This document shows positions 62,049 through 64,000 of a stretch of 64,000 nt of DNA, in pieces (positions within the stretch are counted from its first letter, which is position 1; every line of letters starts with the position of its first letter). Source of the stretch: Massilia sp. PDC64 (lineage in GTDB: Bacteria; Pseudomonadota; Gammaproteobacteria; Burkholderiales; Burkholderiaceae_D); the NCBI RefSeq assembly GCF_900101265.1, contig NZ_FMZS01000019.1, forward strand, positions 46,025 through 110,024. Reading direction: 5' to 3'. The notes under the pieces were generated by a model. It did not search any database. It saw nothing but the letters and a program-made list of their open reading frames with translations, and had not been told where the DNA came from. A program made the translations under genes and the position numbers.

Positions 62049-62480
62049 TTAGATACCCTCCACCGTGATGCCCATCGAACGAGCCGAGCCGGCCACGACG
62101 CGCACAGCAGCGTCCAGGTCAGCGGCGGTCAGGTCCGGCTGCTTGATTTTTGCGATTTCTTCAGCTTGAGCACGGGTCAGCGTGCCGACCTTGTCGGTGT
62201 GCGGCTTGGCCGAACCTTTGGTAACGCCCGACAGCTTCTTGATCAGGTACGTTGCCGGCGGGGTCTTCATCTCGAAGGTGAACGACTTGTCCGCGAAGGC
62301 GGTGATCACGACCGGAATCGGCATGCCCGGTTCCATGCCCTGGGTCTTGGCATTGAAGGCCTTGCAGAATTCCATGATGTTCAGACCGCGCTGGCCGAGG
62401 GCCGGGCCGATCGGGGGGGACGGGTTTGCTTTACCAGCCGGCACTTGCAGCTTGATAAAACCGACGATTTTCTTTGCCAT
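62049..62480 (-). CDS. rplK: 50S ribosomal protein L11
   Basis: The 143-residue protein has the expected start KKIVGFIKLQVPAGKANPSP and the C-terminal rRNA-binding part (GSARSMGITVEG). It forms the GTPase-associated centre with L10/L12. It lies 113 bp after nusG. Confidence 0.98.
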   Translation of the reverse strand: MAKKIVGFIKLQVPAGKANPSPPIGPALGQRGLNIMEFCKAFNAKTQGMEPGMPIPVVITAFADKSFTFEMKTPPATYLIKKLSGVTKGSAKPHTDKVGTLTRAQAEEIAKIKQPDLTAADLDAAVRVVAGSARSMGITVEGI

Positions 62481-62593
62481 GTTTGGCTCCTGTGTCGATT
62501 ATGAGTGGTAGCGCTCCACCAGTACCACTCTTATCTGGCGGAGCTCCTCTTACCGGATTCCGCCTTGCTGCTGCGACGCTCCGATTCGGCGTT

Positions 62594-63211
62594 TTAGACT
62601 TTCTCTACCTGCCCGAACTCCAGTTCCACCGGAGTCGCGCGGCCGAAGATGGTGACAGACACACGCACCTTCGATTTTTCGTAGTTGACTTCTTCGACAG
62701 AGCCGTTGAAGTCGGTGAACGGGCCTTCCTTGATACGCACCTGCTCGCCCACTTCGTACAGCACCTTGGGCCGCGGCTTTTCGACACCTTCCTGGACCTG
62801 CTGCATGATCTTGTCGATCTCGCGCGCCGGAATCGGGGTCGGCTTGTTGCTCTTGCCGCCGATGAAGCCGGTGACTTTCGGCGTGTTCTTCACGAGGTGC
62901 CAGGTCTCGTCGGTCATTTCCATCTCGACCAGCACATAACCCGGGAAGAAGCGGCGCTCGGACACCGATTTGCTGCCGTTCTTGACTTCGACCACTTCTT
63001 CGGTCGGCACAAGGATGCGGCCGAATTGTTCTTGCATGCCGGCACGCTCGATGCGATCGGTCAGGCCGCGCATCACGCTCTTCTCCATGCCGGAGTAGAC
63101 GTGAACGACGTACCAGCGCTTGTTGCTGACCGGAGTGCTCAGCGGCGCCGCATCAGCGTTTTGTGCCGGGACATCGCCCGGCACGTTATCTTGCTGCACG
63201 TTTTCGCTCAT
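62594..63211 (-). CDS. nusG: Transcription termination/antitermination factor NusG
   Basis: The 205-residue protein has a NGN domain (KRWYVVHVYSGMEKSV) and a KOW domain (VGEQVRIKEGPFTDFNGSVEEVN). It carries an N-terminal extension of about 30 residues rich in Asn, Asp and Ala before the NGN domain, which E. coli NusG (181 residues) lacks. The ATG overlaps the secE stop by one base (TAATG), so translation is coupled. Confidence 0.97.
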   Translation of the reverse strand: MSENVQQDNVPGDVPAQNADAAPLSTPVSNKRWYVVHVYSGMEKSVMRGLTDRIERAGMQEQFGRILVPTEEVVEVKNGSKSVSERRFFPGYVLVEMEMTDETWHLVKNTPKVTGFIGGKSNKPTPIPAREIDKIMQQVQEGVEKPRPKVLYEVGEQVRIKEGPFTDFNGSVEEVNYEKSKVRVSVTIFGRATPVELEFGQVEKV

Positions 63212-63600
63212 TATTGTTTCCACCCCAGGATCACGTCGTACATCAGGAATTCAAGAATCTTATCCGTGCCCCACAGGAAAATTGCCATCACCAGCACGAA
63301 CCCGAACACCACGGCGGTGATCTGGGTCGCTTCCTTGCGGGTAGGCCATACAACCTTCTTCGTTTCACGTACGGATTCCTTCGCGAAGCTCAGGAAATCG
63401 CGGCCGGTCGCGGAAGTCCACAAGAGCAGGACGGCAATAGCCAAACCAGCCACGAGTGCGCCTGCGCACATCAGGGCTGGTTTGTTCTGGCCTTTCAGAA
63501 TGAAAAAGCCGACCACGCCTGCAATCGTAGCAACCACTGCCAGCGCGACCTTGAACTTGTCGTTCGAGGTGCCGACGGTTTGCACGGATTGATTAGACAT
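63211..63600 (-). CDS. secE: Preprotein translocase subunit SecE
   Basis: The 129-residue protein has three membrane helices and the conserved amphipathic segment SFAKESVRETKKVVWPTRKEA before the last helix. This is the long three-helix SecE type of proteobacteria. It joins SecY and SecG in the translocon. It lies just after tRNA-Trp. Confidence 0.97.
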   Translation of the reverse strand: MSNQSVQTVGTSNDKFKVALAVVATIAGVVGFFILKGQNKPALMCAGALVAGLAIAVLLLWTSATGRDFLSFAKESVRETKKVVWPTRKEATQITAVVFGFVLVMAIFLWGTDKILEFLMYDVILGWKQ

Positions 63601-63616
63601 ACTTAATTTACTTTCG

Positions 63617-63629
63617 GGTGCCTGGCACC
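63617..63629. repeat. Short palindrome GGTGCCTGGCACC
   Basis: A 13-base perfect inverted repeat sits between the tRNA-Trp 3' end and secE. It could be a processing stem or a member of a dispersed repeat family; only this copy was noticed in the window. Confidence 0.45.
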
Positions 63630-63637
63630 GAATTCGG

Positions 63638-63713
63638 TGGCAGGGGCGGAGGGCATCGAACCCCCAACCTTCGGTTTTGGAGACCGACGCTCTGCCAATT
63701 GAGCTACGCCCCT
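63638..63713 (-). tRNA. tRNA-Trp (CCA anticodon)
   Basis: The 76-base gene read on the minus strand begins AGGGGCGTAGCTCAATTGGC, with acceptor pairing AGGGGCG/CGCCCCT. The anticodon loop is CTCCAAA, and the T loop sequence is GGTTCGATG. The 3' CCA is encoded (63638-63640). It lies between tuf and secE, a common arrangement. Confidence 0.96.
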
Positions 63714-63779
63714 ACAAAAACTTCTAGTTGAATCGAGCATTATACGCTACTTGGGTATGTCGCGCAACACTCTATTGTT

Positions 63780-63803
63780 GGGCGGAACAGAATCGTTCCG
63801 CCC
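63780..63803 (-). other. Stem-loop downstream of tuf
   Basis: GGGCGGAAC and GTTCCGCCC pair perfectly across a 6-base loop, 30 bases after the tuf stop codon. No U run follows on the minus strand, so it is either a weak terminator or an RNA processing/stability stem before tRNA-Trp. Confidence 0.6.
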
Positions 63804-63833
63804 GGAGGTACAGCAGATATTACTTAGGCGATG

Positions 63834-64000
63834 ATCTTGGCAACCACGCCGGCGCCGACGGTACGGCCACCTTCGCGGATTGCGAAGCGCAGACCTTCTT
63901 CCATCGCGATCGGAGCGATCAGCTTGACGGTGATCGACACGTTGTCGCCCGGCATGACCATCTCTTTGTCGGCCGGCAGAACGATCGAGCCGGTCACGTC
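63834..64000 (-). CDS. tuf: Elongation factor Tu, C-terminal part only
   Basis: Only the last 54 codons are in the window: DVTGSIVLPADKEMVMPGDN through IREGGRTVGAGVVAKIIA. This is the highly conserved EF-Tu domain 3 end. The gene continues beyond base 64000. Confidence 0.97.

Overview
The window looks like a chromosomal segment of a GC-rich betaproteobacterium, most likely Oxalobacteraceae (Massilia/Telluria group). This is inferred from the sequence of the ribosomal and RNA polymerase genes, a PEP-CTERM protein, many two-component genes and strongly GC-biased codon use. No rRNA, CRISPR array, integrase, transposase or IS element was recognised.

Left part (1-34,400): mostly ordinary metabolic and envelope genes. 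They are a truncated beta-lactamase-like hydrolase; a TMEM165/GDT1 transporter; a PHP-like metallohydrolase; a very large NdvB-type cyclic beta-glucan synthase coupled by ATGA to a small outer-membrane protein; a cysteine desulfurase-rhodanese fusion divergent from a DecR-like Lrp regulator; an orphan amino-acid binding protein; a DUF885 protein; an M14 peptidase / cytochrome c-PQQ dehydrogenase / S41 peptidase operon; a response regulator - binding protein - histidine kinase operon; a TonB-like protein; an M28 membrane peptidase; a PEP-CTERM LamG protein; and a hybrid histidine kinase with a downstream LuxR-type regulator.

Middle (34,400-41,750): a TetR regulator and an NTF2-like protein share two identical 20-bp operator copies 63 bp apart. 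Next come sodC and a compact type VI secretion cargo module: a small protein, a frameshifted PAAR, a DUF4123 chaperone, a paralogue of the small protein, a Tox-REase-5 toxin and an Imm52 immunity protein. A LysR/isochorismatase pair and an MDR oxidoreductase follow.

Accessory block (41,750-51,350): a visibly AT-rich NACHT-type STAND NTPase gene lies beside a roughly 560-bp second copy of the 3' end of rpoC. Between that copy and the true rpoC end lies a complete curli-type operon, csgE-csgF-csgG-csgB followed by three large curlin genes, and a putative metalloprotease. The direct repeat of the rpoC terminus brackets the curli cluster. It resembles the footprint left when foreign DNA recombines into a conserved gene end.

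Right part (51,350-64,000): the classical essential cluster on the minus strand, tuf (partial) - tRNA-Trp - secE - nusG - rplK - rplA - (L10 leader) - rplJ - rplL - rpoB - rpoC, ending in a strong hairpin terminator.
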